Source of the DNA: JAJXYN01 sp964532735 | GTDB taxonomy: Bacteria; Patescibacteriota; Patescibacteriia; JAGPKW01 | DNA length: 43,350 nucleotides | Direction: 5' to 3' | Assembly (NCBI GenBank): GCA_964532735.1 | Contig: CAZHKK010000007.1 | Span: 1 to 43,350 of the forward strand | Shown: one piece after another, positions 10,719-18,889 of the stretch | Layout: every line of letters starts with the position of its first letter | Numbering within the stretch: position 1 is the first letter of the stretch | Translations under genes and position numbers: made by a program | Notes under the pieces: generated by a model | What the model was told of the DNA's origin: nothing | Seen by the model: only the letters and a program-made list of their open reading frames with translations | Databases searched by the model: none

Positions 10719-11594
10719 TTATCTTCCCAAAACAGTTTCTTTTAACTCTCCAGATTTAAATTTAGAAAGTAAAGATTCATCAGCAATATTGGAATCTAAT
10801 AAAATTTTTTTTAAATCAACTTCTTCCATTTCTTCCATCATAGATATTTGAGCAGCAGTAAATTGTGGCAATTTTGATTTTAAAATACTTTTATAATCAA
10901 CACTTGTATTATTAGAGTCAATAATTACATTATTTTTTGAATTATCCTCAGAAGAAACAGAACCTTTGTATAATTGTTTCATTAATTCCCTTATTTGATC
11001 ATCTGACATATTTAATAACATAGGCTTTAATTCTGTTGGAATTATTTTTTCCAATTCAATTCTAGCTTGTGCAATATCCATTTTATCAATATCCAAAGAA
11101 TTATAAACTAAATCTGTATTTTTTTCAGATTGAATATTCAAGGAACAATCTTTCCCTGTTGGACAGTTTGGATCAGTTCCATTTTTTATTTCATCATAAT
11201 CAGAAATTCCATCACCATCACTATCAAACAAAAAAGCCGATGTTTTAAAAATATTAGACTCATCATAATCAGAAATTCCATCACCATCAGTATCTGTATT
11301 TTTAGATGTTGTATCCGATAATGTCTTAGGATTTACAACTTCCGGTTGTGGTTCAATAATATCTTCTTTTATTTTACCTTCAGCTACCAATCTATCATAA
11401 GTTGCATATATACTATCAATAGCCTCTTGTTCTTTATCTACAAAAGAATTTTTTAATATTTTTTTACTGTTAGAAAAACCAACAAAAATAGAACAAACCC
11501 CGATAAAAATTAGAAACAAAATTAAAAAATTGTTTTTCTTTTGTTCATTATTTTTTAAATCATTAAAAAAATCTTTAATTTTATTATCAATCAT
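10719..11594 (-). CDS. membrane-anchored protein with DxDxDG calcium-type repeats (291 aa)
   Basis: One transmembrane segment at about residues 22-42 follows a basic/acidic cytoplasmic start, so the bulk is probably outside. Two near-identical repeats, DTDGDGISDYDE at about 99 and DSDGDGISDYDE at about 121, the second followed by IKNGTDPNCP, match the thrombospondin type 3 / dockerin-like calcium-loop pattern. They are also visible as a DNA repeat near 11195-11300. The C-terminal half is helical, with several Met-rich acidic stretches. A TGGTATAAT sequence lies 52 bp upstream, but it falls inside the last codons of rsmA, so its use as a promoter is uncertain. The neighbouring secreted proteins suggest a surface-assembly or adhesion role. 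The exact function is unknown. Confidence 0.8.
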   Translation of the reverse strand: MIDNKIKDFFNDLKNNEQKKNNFLILFLIFIGVCSIFVGFSNSKKILKNSFVDKEQEAIDSIYATYDRLVAEGKIKEDIIEPQPEVVNPKTLSDTTSKNTDTDGDGISDYDESNIFKTSAFLFDSDGDGISDYDEIKNGTDPNCPTGKDCSLNIQSEKNTDLVYNSLDIDKMDIAQARIELEKIIPTELKPMLLNMSDDQIRELMKQLYKGSVSSEDNSKNNVIIDSNNTSVDYKSILKSKLPQFTAAQISMMEEMEEVDLKKILLDSNIADESLLSKFKSGELKETVLGR

Positions 11595-11636
11595 AAAAAA
11601 ATATAAACAATTATCAAATTACTAACAAATAATTTA

Positions 11637-12527
11637 TTATTTAAAATTATACCACAACCTTAACCAATCATCCAAACCTAAATCTTGTGCTCTAATTTTA
11701 TCAGATAAACTTGATTTATTTAAAATATCCTTAACTAAACTTTTATCTTTTCTATAAACAGAAAACAAATTATGATACAACATTTTTCTTTTATTAGAAA
11801 AACCAGCCTTAACAAATTTAAAAAAAATATCAATTTCATTTTTATTATCAATCGGTAAATTTAATTTTCTAGATAATCTTATTATAGCAGAATCAACCTC
11901 AGGAACTGGATAAAAACAATCTCTACTTACAAAAAACAAAATAGAAGGATCTGAATAAAATTTTGAAGAAATAGACAAAACAGTATCATCACCACTTTTA
12001 GCAGATATTCTTTGAGCAACTTCCTTTTGAATCATAATAACTATTTCTTTTGGGGCATAATCCATTTCTAACAAAATTCTAATAATATGAGAAGTTATAG
12101 AATAAGGAATATTAGCAACAACAAAATATTCTTCTTCATTAAAAAAATTTTTTAAATCATCAGATAAAACATCCAAACTATTATTATGTTTTTTGTTTTT
12201 TAAATCAAGAGCATCCCCCAAAAAAACCTTCAATTTATTATTAGAATTATTTTCTATTTTTTTTAACCCATCAAAAAGTTTTTCATCTTTTTCTATAAGA
12301 AAAACCTTATCAGCAATATCAATAAGCCTTGTTGTAAGAACACCAAAACCACCGCCAATTTCTAATATATTTAATTTTTTTATACCTCTTTCTTTTTTTA
12401 TTTCTAAAACATTAGAGATAATATCATCAAGAACAAATTCATCAACTAAAAAATTTTGCCCCAAAAGTTTATTTGGAACAATTTTATATATCTTACAAAG
12501 TTCTAATGTTTGTTGTAACAAATCCAT
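11637..12527 (-). CDS. rsmA: 16S rRNA adenine dimethyltransferase RsmA (KsgA)
   Basis: RsmA dimethylates two adjacent adenines in the 3'-terminal helix of 16S rRNA during small-subunit maturation, using S-adenosylmethionine. Visible signatures are GQNFLVDE near the N-terminus, the Rossmann motif NILEIGGGFGVLT, the acidic LIEKDEKL strand end, and the catalytic ANIPYSITSHII motif (the NIPY of this family). The reading frame stays open up to 12614, but I place the start at the ATG at 12525-12527. This gives MDLLQQTLELCKIY, which is where the family begins, and the longer version would run through the promoter of the divergent tRNA-Lys. The length of 296 aa is normal. The enzyme is cytoplasmic. 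Confidence 0.93.
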   Translation of the reverse strand: MDLLQQTLELCKIYKIVPNKLLGQNFLVDEFVLDDIISNVLEIKKERGIKKLNILEIGGGFGVLTTRLIDIADKVFLIEKDEKLFDGLKKIENNSNNKLKVFLGDALDLKNKKHNNSLDVLSDDLKNFFNEEEYFVVANIPYSITSHIIRILLEMDYAPKEIVIMIQKEVAQRISAKSGDDTVLSISSKFYSDPSILFFVSRDCFYPVPEVDSAIIRLSRKLNLPIDNKNEIDIFFKFVKAGFSNKRKMLYHNLFSVYRKDKSLVKDILNKSSLSDKIRAQDLGLDDWLRLWYNFK

Positions 12528-12568
12528 AAATATTTTTAATTTTAATTTTAGTATTATTGCATTTTTTA

Positions 12569-12598
12569 TTGACAAAATCAACTTATATTTGCTATAAT
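12569..12598 (+). promoter_or_regulatory. promoter of tRNA-Lys
   Basis: TTGACA at 12569-12574 and TATAAT at 12593-12598 are separated by 18 bp, and TGC before the -10 makes it an extended -10. It ends 19 bp before the tRNA. This is the most consensus-like promoter I found in the window, and it argues for the short start of the divergent rsmA. Confidence 0.85.
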
Positions 12599-12617
12599 CT
12601 TTAATTATAAACAATTT

Positions 12618-12693
12618 AGGTCCTTAGCTCAGTTGGTAGAGCAACGGCCTCTTAAGCCGCTGGTCGAGGGTTCAAATCCCTCAGGGCCTACCA
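12618..12693 (+). tRNA. tRNA-Lys (anticodon CTT)
   Basis: This is a full cloverleaf of 76 nt. The acceptor AGGTCCT pairs with AGGGCCT (one G-T pair), the D stem is GCTC/GAGC, the T arm is GAGGG-TTCAAAT-CCCTC, and the 3' CCA is encoded. The anticodon loop CTCTTAA places CTT at 12651-12653, which reads AAG. The outermost anticodon-stem pair (A-C) is mismatched. AAG is expected to be a rare Lys codon in this AT-rich genome. Confidence 0.93.
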
Positions 12694-12694
12694 A

Positions 12695-12724
12695 AAAACT
12701 CGCAAATAGCGAGTTTTTATTTTT
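12695..12724. terminator. bidirectional terminator between tRNA-Lys and the CHAP gene
   Basis: AAAACTCGC and GCGAGTTTT pair around AAATA. T-runs follow in both directions, so it can stop the tRNA transcript (plus strand) and the converging LysM-CHAP gene (minus strand, stop at 12726). Confidence 0.8.
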
Positions 12725-12725
12725 A

Positions 12726-14081
12726 TTAATAAATATAACCTACAATTCTCCAATCATTAATAGGAATTTCTCTTTTATTAACTATACCCCAACCTTTATA
12801 ATTCATCTCTGAAATTACAATAACATCATCTTTAACTTCTTCAACATAAGCAACATGACCATATAAAGCATTTTCTTTTGTAGCAACAATAGCACCAGCA
12901 ACAGGTTTTTTACCAATTTCATAACCATATTTTTGAGCATTAAGAAGCCAACTTTTAGCATGACCGCCCCAAGGAACAAATCTTCTTGTAGCAACATACC
13001 ATGTACATTGACCATAAGGAAAAATATGTGCAGTAAGATTACCGGTCCCTTGAACTTGAGAAACCTTAGGATATAACACACTAGAATTATTTTTCTTAGT
13101 ATTATTAGAAGGTATATTAACAGCAACGTTAGAATATCTAGGAATATTTGTAGTAGGAACCAAAAGCGTTTGCCCAAGTCTTAAAACATCACCTCTTATA
13201 AAATTGTATTGTCTTATTTTTTCTAAAGAAACTTTATACTTAATAGACAAATCAAGAAGAGTATCTCCATACACAACCTTGTGACTCAAACCAGTAAAAG
13301 GTAAAATAGAAAGTTTTTGACCAATTTTTAAAACATCATTTTCTTTCATTTTATTCTCATACAAAATAGTATCCTTGCTAACACCAAAACTCTTTGCAAT
13401 ACCCGCAAGAGTATCACCACTTTTAACAACATATATAATCTTTGAAGCAAGATTTGAGTTAAGATCTAAAGAATTATCTATATCAGAACCATCGGAACTA
13501 ATAGAAGTATAATTCATGATTTGAGGTTTCAAAACAAATGTTTTATTAAATGCAAAATGTGTAATATTGTTAGGATCCATAGGAATAAAATCTGTATCCG
13601 ATTCTATTTCAAGATCATTTTGAGACAAAAAAGAATTATTTTTAGAATTATTTTTTTTAACAATAACAACATTATCAACAATAACAGAGTCTATATTAGA
13701 ATTACTACCAGAAATAGCAAAAAATATACTATTATTTAATTTTAACTCTCTATCATAAATACTGTAAACCGTAACATTATCAGAAAAAACCCAAACAAAA
13801 AACAATAACACAATAAAAAAACCTACAATTCTTTTATTAAACAAAACAGCAAACATTCTTCCTAAAAGATTTAATTGTAGATTATTTTGAATAACAATAT
13901 CTCTTACAAGTTTTTTATAGATTTTATATAAAGGGAAAAAAAACAAATTAAATAAAATTTTTGAATATAAAATATCAACAAATACAAAAGAAAAAAAATC
14001 TAATATTTTATTTAAAAATACAAGAATTCCATTTAAAACACTAAAAAAAATCAATTTAATTTTTATAAAGAAATCTGACAT
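12726..14081 (-). CDS. membrane-anchored LysM-CHAP peptidoglycan hydrolase (451 aa)
   Basis: The N-terminal ~100 residues are hydrophobic, with a clear transmembrane segment at about 84-100. Two LysM peptidoglycan-binding repeats follow at about 211-256 (YVVKSGDTLAGIAKSFGV) and 264-312 (HKVVYGDTLLDLSIKYKV). A C-terminal CHAP domain follows at about 345-451, with the catalytic Cys in YGQCTWYV (near 358) and the His in YGHVAYVEEV (near 407). CHAP enzymes act as amidases or endopeptidases on peptidoglycan peptides. The protein is probably anchored with its catalytic domain outside, acting on its own wall during growth or, as inference, on a host cell's wall. An extended -10 promoter (TGTTATAAT) lies 57 bp upstream. 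Confidence 0.88.
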   Translation of the reverse strand: MSDFFIKIKLIFFSVLNGILVFLNKILDFFSFVFVDILYSKILFNLFFFPLYKIYKKLVRDIVIQNNLQLNLLGRMFAVLFNKRIVGFFIVLLFFVWVFSDNVTVYSIYDRELKLNNSIFFAISGSNSNIDSVIVDNVVIVKKNNSKNNSFLSQNDLEIESDTDFIPMDPNNITHFAFNKTFVLKPQIMNYTSISSDGSDIDNSLDLNSNLASKIIYVVKSGDTLAGIAKSFGVSKDTILYENKMKENDVLKIGQKLSILPFTGLSHKVVYGDTLLDLSIKYKVSLEKIRQYNFIRGDVLRLGQTLLVPTTNIPRYSNVAVNIPSNNTKKNNSSVLYPKVSQVQGTGNLTAHIFPYGQCTWYVATRRFVPWGGHAKSWLLNAQKYGYEIGKKPVAGAIVATKENALYGHVAYVEEVKDDVIVISEMNYKGWGIVNKREIPINDWRIVGYIY

Positions 14082-14137
14082 ATTTAGTTTTTCTCTAATA
14101 TAACTAAAAAATATAATAAATATTTTTAATAAAGATA

Positions 14138-14146
14138 ATTATAACA
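14138..14146 (-). promoter_or_regulatory. extended -10 promoter of the LysM-CHAP gene
   Basis: The minus strand reads TGTTATAAT here, 57 bp upstream of the start at 14081 and just beyond the pilT terminator. The same nonamer recurs before pilT and in the 41.4-kb noncoding locus. Confidence 0.6.
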
Positions 14147-14177
14147 AAATATTAAAAAAAGTCTATTAAAAACAAAT

Positions 14178-14213
14178 AAAAATAGCTAAAATATAATAAT
14201 TTTAACTATTTTT
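14178..14213 (-). terminator. intrinsic terminator of pilT
   Basis: AAAAATAG-C-TAAAAT pairs with ATTTTA-A-CTATTTTT (a G-U wobble in the minus-strand RNA). It is followed on the minus strand by ATTTGTTTTT. The pilT stop codon lies at its edge. Confidence 0.65.
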
Positions 14214-15234
14214 ACAACATATTTATATAAGATTCGTCAACAACTCCCATATCAATTAATCTTTTTACATCTTGTTTCATAGTAAACATACCATCCGAAG
14301 AACTAGTTTGAATAATATTATCTATTTGCGAAGTCTTGCCTTCTCTAATAAGATTAGATATTGCTGGGTTATTTATCATAATTTCACGAACAGCAATTCT
14401 GCCTCCACCAATTTTTGAAATCAACTTTTGAGAAATAACAGCAGTAAGAGTCATAGATAATTGTGTTCTTATTTGTGATTGAGCATAAGAAGGAAAAACA
14501 TCAATAATTCTTTCTATAGTTTGAGCAGCACTAAAAGTATGTAAAGTAGAAAAAACAATATGACCAGATTCAGCAAGAGTAATAACAGATGATATAGTTT
14601 CCAGATCCCTCATTTCACCAACCATAATAACGTCAGGATCTTGTCTTAAAACATGCTTTAAAGCATTATTATAACTAAAAGTATCAATATCAAACTGTCT
14701 TTGAGTAATTAAACTTTTTTTAGAATCATAAACAAACTCAATAGGATCTTCTATTGTTATAATATTTTTAGATTGATTTTCATTAATAAAATCAATCATA
14801 GAAGCAAGAGTTGTAGACTTACCAGAACCAGTAGGGCCTGTAACAATTATAAGTCCTCTATTTAAGTTTAATAAATTTTTTACTATTAATGGTAATTTAA
14901 TTTCATCAATATTTGGTATTTTTTTTGAAATAATACGAGCAACAAAGCAAGGATTGTTCTTTTCAAAATAAAGATTAATTCTAAATCTACTAATATTTTT
15001 TATATCATAAGAAATATCAAGTTCTTTATTTTTTAAAAATCTTTCTAAATATTCTTCTTCTAAAAAAGATTTTAATAAATCAAACATAGATTCCTTTGTA
15101 ATAGGAATATATTCTTCACGAGAAATTAATTCTCCATCAATTCTAAAAATTGGTTTTTTATCAATAACAATATGAACATCAGAAGCACAAAGTTCATAAG
15201 ACGCAATAAGAATTTTATCCAATAATTTATCCAT
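14212..15234 (-). CDS. pilT: type IV pilus retraction ATPase PilT
   Basis: PilT is the cytoplasmic hexameric ATPase that pulls type IV pili back, driving twitching, DNA uptake or tight attachment. The N-terminal domain carries CASDVHIVIDKKPIFRIDGEL-like sequence typical of PilT. The core shows Walker A GPTGSGKSTT near residue 136, an Asp box TIEDPIEF, Walker B DPDVIMVGEMRD and the His box LHTFSAAQTIERIIDVFP. The length of 340 aa is usual. No pilin, PilB or PilC gene is in this window, so pilus genes must lie elsewhere. The gene has its own promoter and terminator and is therefore probably monocistronic. Confidence 0.93.
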   Translation of the reverse strand: MDKLLDKILIASYELCASDVHIVIDKKPIFRIDGELISREEYIPITKESMFDLLKSFLEEEYLERFLKNKELDISYDIKNISRFRINLYFEKNNPCFVARIISKKIPNIDEIKLPLIVKNLLNLNRGLIIVTGPTGSGKSTTLASMIDFINENQSKNIITIEDPIEFVYDSKKSLITQRQFDIDTFSYNNALKHVLRQDPDVIMVGEMRDLETISSVITLAESGHIVFSTLHTFSAAQTIERIIDVFPSYAQSQIRTQLSMTLTAVISQKLISKIGGGRIAVREIMINNPAISNLIREGKTSQIDNIIQTSSSDGMFTMKQDVKRLIDMGVVDESYINML

Positions 15235-15264
15235 ATTTAATTAAACCTTTTTTAATATAGAATA

Positions 15265-15273
15265 ATTATAACA
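15265..15273 (-). promoter_or_regulatory. extended -10 promoter of pilT
   Basis: TGTTATAAT on the minus strand, 30 bp upstream of the pilT start. No clear -35 was seen. Confidence 0.6.
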
Positions 15274-15295
15274 CAATACATTTTTATATATTATT

Positions 15296-15304
15296 TGTGG
15301 ATAA
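15296..15304 (+). promoter_or_regulatory. single perfect DnaA box
   Basis: TGTGGATAA (TTATCCACA on the minus strand) is the canonical DnaA box. It stands alone in the 210-bp gap between pilT and uvrC, 23 bp upstream of the pilT -10 element. One box can occur by chance in AT-rich DNA. A regulatory role on pilT is possible but unproven. Confidence 0.35.
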
Positions 15305-15414
15305 AAATACTAATTACCCAAAACACGCAAAAAATAAAGCCATTTACATAAATCAATAAAAAACATAGTATATAAAACGTGAAAACAAACGCTTAAAGTC
15401 GTGCCAAAACAAAA

Positions 15415-15447
15415 ATAAAAAATCTCGATCAAAAATCGAGTTTTTTT
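15415..15447. terminator. terminator of uvrC
   Basis: CTCGAT-CAAAA-ATCGAG forms a 6-bp stem flanked by A-runs and T-runs on both sides. On the minus strand it is followed by ATTTTTTATTTTT directly after the uvrC stop. Confidence 0.7.
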
Positions 15448-17170
15448 ATTTATTTTTAATTTTAAATTGTTCTCTATAAAGTTTTCTAAAATAACCGACC
15501 CCAAATCTATGGGCCTCATCTCTTATTTGTCTTAAAATATAAAGACTTTTTGCTTGAACAAGTTTTATTCCCCCATTTTTTTGAGGAATATAAACATCTT
15601 CTTCTTTTTTAGCAAGAGAAACAAGATTAATGTTTTTTAATTTTGGATTTTTAATTTTTAATTTCTCTATTAATTTAAAAACCGTGGACAATTGGGGTAA
15701 ACCTCCATCAAGAACTATTAAATCAGGCCACCCCCATTCTTTTAAGTTTTTTAAAGACAATCTTCTTTCTAAAATCTCTTCCATCATCGCAAAATCATTA
15801 GGTTCACCATTAACAATTTTTAAATTAATATTCTTAATTTTAAATTTTCTATATTCGTTTTTTGCTGGTAAACCATCAACAAAAACACTCATAGAACCAA
15901 CAGAAAAATTACCTTGAATATTAGAAACATCAAAACACTCAATTCTTTTTGGAATTTTATCCAAACCTAATTTATTTTTTATTTTTTCCAAATTCTTACC
16001 ATTTATTTGATTTTTATTAATAAATTCTATAGCGTTTTTTTCTCCTAATTCAACAAGATTTTTTTGTTTTTCATTAACAGGATTTTTAATAGATATAATA
16101 TTATTATTTAAAAAAATCAGATCATTATCAACCTCATATTGAGTAATTATATTAACAGGCTCTATTATGTCTAAATAATAAGAAGAAATGAACTTTTCAA
16201 TCAAAACTGATTCATGTTTTATGTTATTATTTTCAAAAACAAACCCATTTAATATATTTCTCAAAATAAAATTTCTTTTACCCAAAAGAACTCCATTTCT
16301 AATATTAAAAACATTAATACAAGCAAGATCAGCATATTTATAAACACTAATAATATCAATATTTTTATTATCAACACTCCTAGCAAATTGTTTATCTGAC
16401 ATCTTTCTTATTATAGAAATTTTATCTCTATACTCTGCTGCTATTTCATAATTTTTTTTATAAGAAAATTCTAACATTTTAGAATTTAAATAGTCTAAAA
16501 TTAATTCATTTTTACCTCTCAAAAAATTTATAATATTTTTAATATTTTTTTCATATTCTTCAATAGAACATTTATTACAACATATACCTGGACATTTTTT
16601 TATATGATAGTTAAAACAAGGACTTAATTCTTTGTTGTTGTATTTTTTTGTTTTTTCTTTTTCATTTTTTATTTTCAATTTAAGACATTTATAAGGAAAA
16701 ACTTTTGATATATCATCAAGTATTTTTAATACGTCTTTTTTTGAAGTATAAGGACCAAAATATTCAAAATTACCAATTTTTTTAACATCATTTCCTGCTT
16801 GTTCTTCTGTTTTTTTTCTAATAATACTGATAGTAGAATATTTATCATTTTTATTTTTACCTACTCTTATAAAACAATATTCACTATTATCTTTTAATAA
16901 AACATTATATTTTGGAGAATGTATTTTAATTAAATTAGATTCTAAAATAAGAGCTTCTTTTTCAGAATTTGTAGATATAGTTTCAATATCAAAAATAGAG
17001 TTTACAATTAAATGTTTTTTATAAATTCTATCTTGATTATTAATAAAATAACTAGAAACCCTTTTTTTAAGATTCTTAGCTTTACCAACATAAATAACAA
17101 TTCCATCATTATTTTTAAAAATATAAACACCAGGAAAAGAAGGAATTTTTTTAGAATCAAACACAAACAT
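15446..17170 (-). CDS. uvrC: excinuclease ABC subunit C
   Basis: UvrC makes both incisions around bulky DNA lesions once UvrA and UvrB have located them. The N-terminal GIY-YIG nuclease is plain (FPGVYIFKNNDGIVIYVGKAKNL), followed by the Cys cluster KCPGICCNKCS and the UvrB-binding UVR segment around residues 200-245. The RNase H-like second nuclease follows (RIECFDVSNIQG, DLIVLDGG, DEAHRFGVGYFRKLY). It ends soon after this region without the usual long helix-hairpin-helix tail, and 574 aa is at the short end for the family. It is divergent from nusA, with 106 bp between the start codons. Confidence 0.94.
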   Translation of the reverse strand: MFVFDSKKIPSFPGVYIFKNNDGIVIYVGKAKNLKKRVSSYFINNQDRIYKKHLIVNSIFDIETISTNSEKEALILESNLIKIHSPKYNVLLKDNSEYCFIRVGKNKNDKYSTISIIRKKTEEQAGNDVKKIGNFEYFGPYTSKKDVLKILDDISKVFPYKCLKLKIKNEKEKTKKYNNKELSPCFNYHIKKCPGICCNKCSIEEYEKNIKNIINFLRGKNELILDYLNSKMLEFSYKKNYEIAAEYRDKISIIRKMSDKQFARSVDNKNIDIISVYKYADLACINVFNIRNGVLLGKRNFILRNILNGFVFENNNIKHESVLIEKFISSYYLDIIEPVNIITQYEVDNDLIFLNNNIISIKNPVNEKQKNLVELGEKNAIEFINKNQINGKNLEKIKNKLGLDKIPKRIECFDVSNIQGNFSVGSMSVFVDGLPAKNEYRKFKIKNINLKIVNGEPNDFAMMEEILERRLSLKNLKEWGWPDLIVLDGGLPQLSTVFKLIEKLKIKNPKLKNINLVSLAKKEEDVYIPQKNGGIKLVQAKSLYILRQIRDEAHRFGVGYFRKLYREQFKIKNK

Positions 17171-17185
17171 AATAATAATTTTAAT

Positions 17186-17214
17186 TTGATATTTTATATT
17201 ATTTATGTTACACT
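17186..17214 (+). promoter_or_regulatory. promoter of nusA
   Basis: TTGATA at 17186-17191 and TACACT at 17209-17214 are 17 bp apart, and TGT before the -10 makes it an extended -10. Transcription would start near 17221, leaving a leader of about 55 nt that consists almost entirely of the following hairpin. Confidence 0.65.
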
Positions 17215-17224
17215 AATATTATAC

Positions 17225-17256
17225 AAAGAATCAATCATTACGATTGATTCTTTTTT
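17225..17256 (+). promoter_or_regulatory. terminator-like hairpin in the nusA leader (possible autoregulatory attenuator)
   Basis: AAAGAATCAATC and GATTGATTCTTT form a perfect 12-bp stem around a 5-nt loop, followed by a T-run ending at 17256. It lies between the nusA promoter and the start codon at 17277. No plus-strand gene lies upstream that would need terminating. NusA promotes pausing and intrinsic termination, so premature stopping here by NusA itself is a natural hypothesis. Confidence 0.5.
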
Positions 17257-17276
17257 CTAAATAATAACAAAAATTT

Positions 17277-18419
17277 ATGTCTAGCGAAATAAGAGACGCA
17301 ATAGAATTCATTTGCGAAGAAAAACATATAAAATTTGAAAAAATAATGGATGCTATAAATCAAGCACTAGCTGCTGCATATAGAAAAGATTATGCAAAAG
17401 AAAAAAATCTAAATATAAAAGCGGATTTTAACATAGAAACAAATCAAATAAGAGTTTGGGATTCAAAAACAGTTTGTGAAGATTATGAATTAGATGAAGA
17501 AAAAAATGTAATACAACCAGAAAACACACCAGAAGAAGAATTAATAAGATTTAATTCAAAAACACAAATAATGCTTAAAGAAGCTAGAGAAAATAATAAA
17601 AATATAAAAATTGGAGATATTATAGATACAGAACTAGAATCCCCTAGTGATTTTGGAAGAGTTGCTGCACAAACAGCAAAACAAGTTATAATACAAAAAA
17701 TAAAAGAAGCCGAAAAAGAATCCGTTTTAAGTGAGTTTCAAGAAAAAGAAAAAACAATAATATTAGGAACTATACAAAAAGTAGAAAACGACATAGTTTT
17801 TGTTAACTTAGGACATGGAGTTGGTATTGTGAAAAAAGAAGATCAAGTAGAAGGAGAAGATTATACTCCTGGAACAAAAATGAAATTTTATGTTAAAACA
17901 ATAGAAGACTCTATAAAAGGGATTCAAATATTACTATCAAGATCAAATTCTGAATTTATAAAACATTTATTTTTGCTTGAAATCCCAGAAATAAACGAAG
18001 GAATAGTTGTTATAAAAAACATATCTAGAGAAGCTGGATCAAGATCTAAAATTTCCGTAACAACAGCACAAGAAAATATAGATCCAATAGGATCATGCGT
18101 TGGCCAAAAAGGAGTTAGAATAAATGCTATAATGAATGAAATTGGAAATGAAAAATTAGACATAATAGAATACGACAAAGACATAAATAAATATATTACA
18201 AATTCCTTATTACCAGCAAAAATATCATCTTTAACAATAGATGATCAAAAAAAAGAAGCTCAAGTTATAGTTCCAAACGATCAATTTTCTCTTGCTATAG
18301 GCAAAAAAGGACAAAACGTAAGATTAGCTTCAAAATTAACTGGGTTTAAAATAAATATAACCCCAGAAAACCAAGAAGAAACAACAGCAAAAGAAGAAAA
18401 AATAGAAGAAATTGAATAA
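17277..18419 (+). CDS. nusA: transcription termination/antitermination factor NusA
   Basis: NusA binds RNA polymerase and nascent RNA and modulates pausing, termination and antitermination. The order is the N-terminal polymerase-binding domain (about 1-130), S1 domain (about 140-205, including GTIQKVENDIVFVNLGHGVGIV), KH1 (CVGQKGVRINAIMNEIGNEK) and KH2 (AIGKKGQNVRLASKLTGFKI). The acidic tail is short. At 380 aa it is the short form without C-terminal acidic repeats. It is separated from infB-rbfA, which lie 18 kb away, unlike the common nusA-infB operon. No Shine-Dalgarno sequence precedes the ATG. Confidence 0.94.
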   Translation: MSSEIRDAIEFICEEKHIKFEKIMDAINQALAAAYRKDYAKEKNLNIKADFNIETNQIRVWDSKTVCEDYELDEEKNVIQPENTPEEELIRFNSKTQIMLKEARENNKNIKIGDIIDTELESPSDFGRVAAQTAKQVIIQKIKEAEKESVLSEFQEKEKTIILGTIQKVENDIVFVNLGHGVGIVKKEDQVEGEDYTPGTKMKFYVKTIEDSIKGIQILLSRSNSEFIKHLFLLEIPEINEGIVVIKNISREAGSRSKISVTTAQENIDPIGSCVGQKGVRINAIMNEIGNEKLDIIEYDKDINKYITNSLLPAKISSLTIDDQKKEAQVIVPNDQFSLAIGKKGQNVRLASKLTGFKINITPENQEETTAKEEKIEEIE

Positions 18420-18428
18420 AAATAATAA

Positions 18429-18462
18429 ATATAAAATAGACATAAAAATGTCTATTTTATAT
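18429..18462. terminator. bidirectional terminator between nusA and yraN
   Basis: ATATAAAATAGACAT pairs perfectly with ATGTCTATTTTATAT around a 4-nt loop. It sits between converging genes, and the yraN stop codon (18457) lies inside the right arm. Confidence 0.75.
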
Positions 18463-18837
18463 TCTTTCAAAAAACTTAATATTAGCTTTATTATTTTCTT
18501 TATCAATAATAATAGCAAGACAAGAAAAAGAATAAAAAATATATTTTATTCTTTTTTTGTTTAAATAAATTTGTGCTGTCCTATCAAGTTTTATTTTTTT
18601 AAAATAATCAACAGCATTTTCTGGATAATTATTATAATTTTTAAAAGATCTGGTTTTTACTTCAACAAAAAACAATTCTTCCCTATTTTTTATTGAAAAA
18701 AACTTAGAACAAATTATATCAATTTCACCATATTTACAATTAAAATTTAAATCAACAATTTTATAACCTTTTTTAATAAGAAATTTGATTGCTATTTTTT
18801 CTCCAATATCACCAAATTGTCTTTTTTCTGTTTTCAT
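18457..18837 (-). CDS. YraN/UPF0102 family putative nuclease (126 aa)
   Basis: This is a small single-domain protein of the restriction-endonuclease-like fold. GDIGEKIAIKFLIKKGYKI at the start and GEIDIICSKF followed by LFFVEVKTR give the D...ExK pattern of the PD-(D/E)XK superfamily. Length is normal for UPF0102. The family often neighbours rnhB in bacterial genomes, and here it closes a run containing rnhB, which supports the call. A role in DNA recombination or repair is assumed for the family; the substrate is not known. Confidence 0.88.
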   Translation of the reverse strand: MKTEKRQFGDIGEKIAIKFLIKKGYKIVDLNFNCKYGEIDIICSKFFSIKNREELFFVEVKTRSFKNYNNYPENAVDYFKKIKLDRTAQIYLNKKRIKYIFYSFSCLAIIIDKENNKANIKFFERI

Positions 18838-18858
18838 TTTTTTAATTAATTTTTAATT

Positions 18859-18889
18859 AAAAAATCAGGATTTAACTCCTGATTTTTTT
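18859..18889. terminator. terminator after ppaC
   Basis: AAAAAATCAGGA and TCCTGATTTTTT form a 12-bp stem with a 6-nt loop and T-runs in both directions. The ppaC stop lies at its right edge. yraN starts 22 bp beyond, so it may depend on readthrough or its own promoter. Confidence 0.7.

Noticed and set aside
12528..12614. 29-codon N-terminal extension of rsmA
   Set aside because: It would overlap the TTGACA-18-TATAAT promoter of tRNA-Lys, and the family starts at the Met at 12527.
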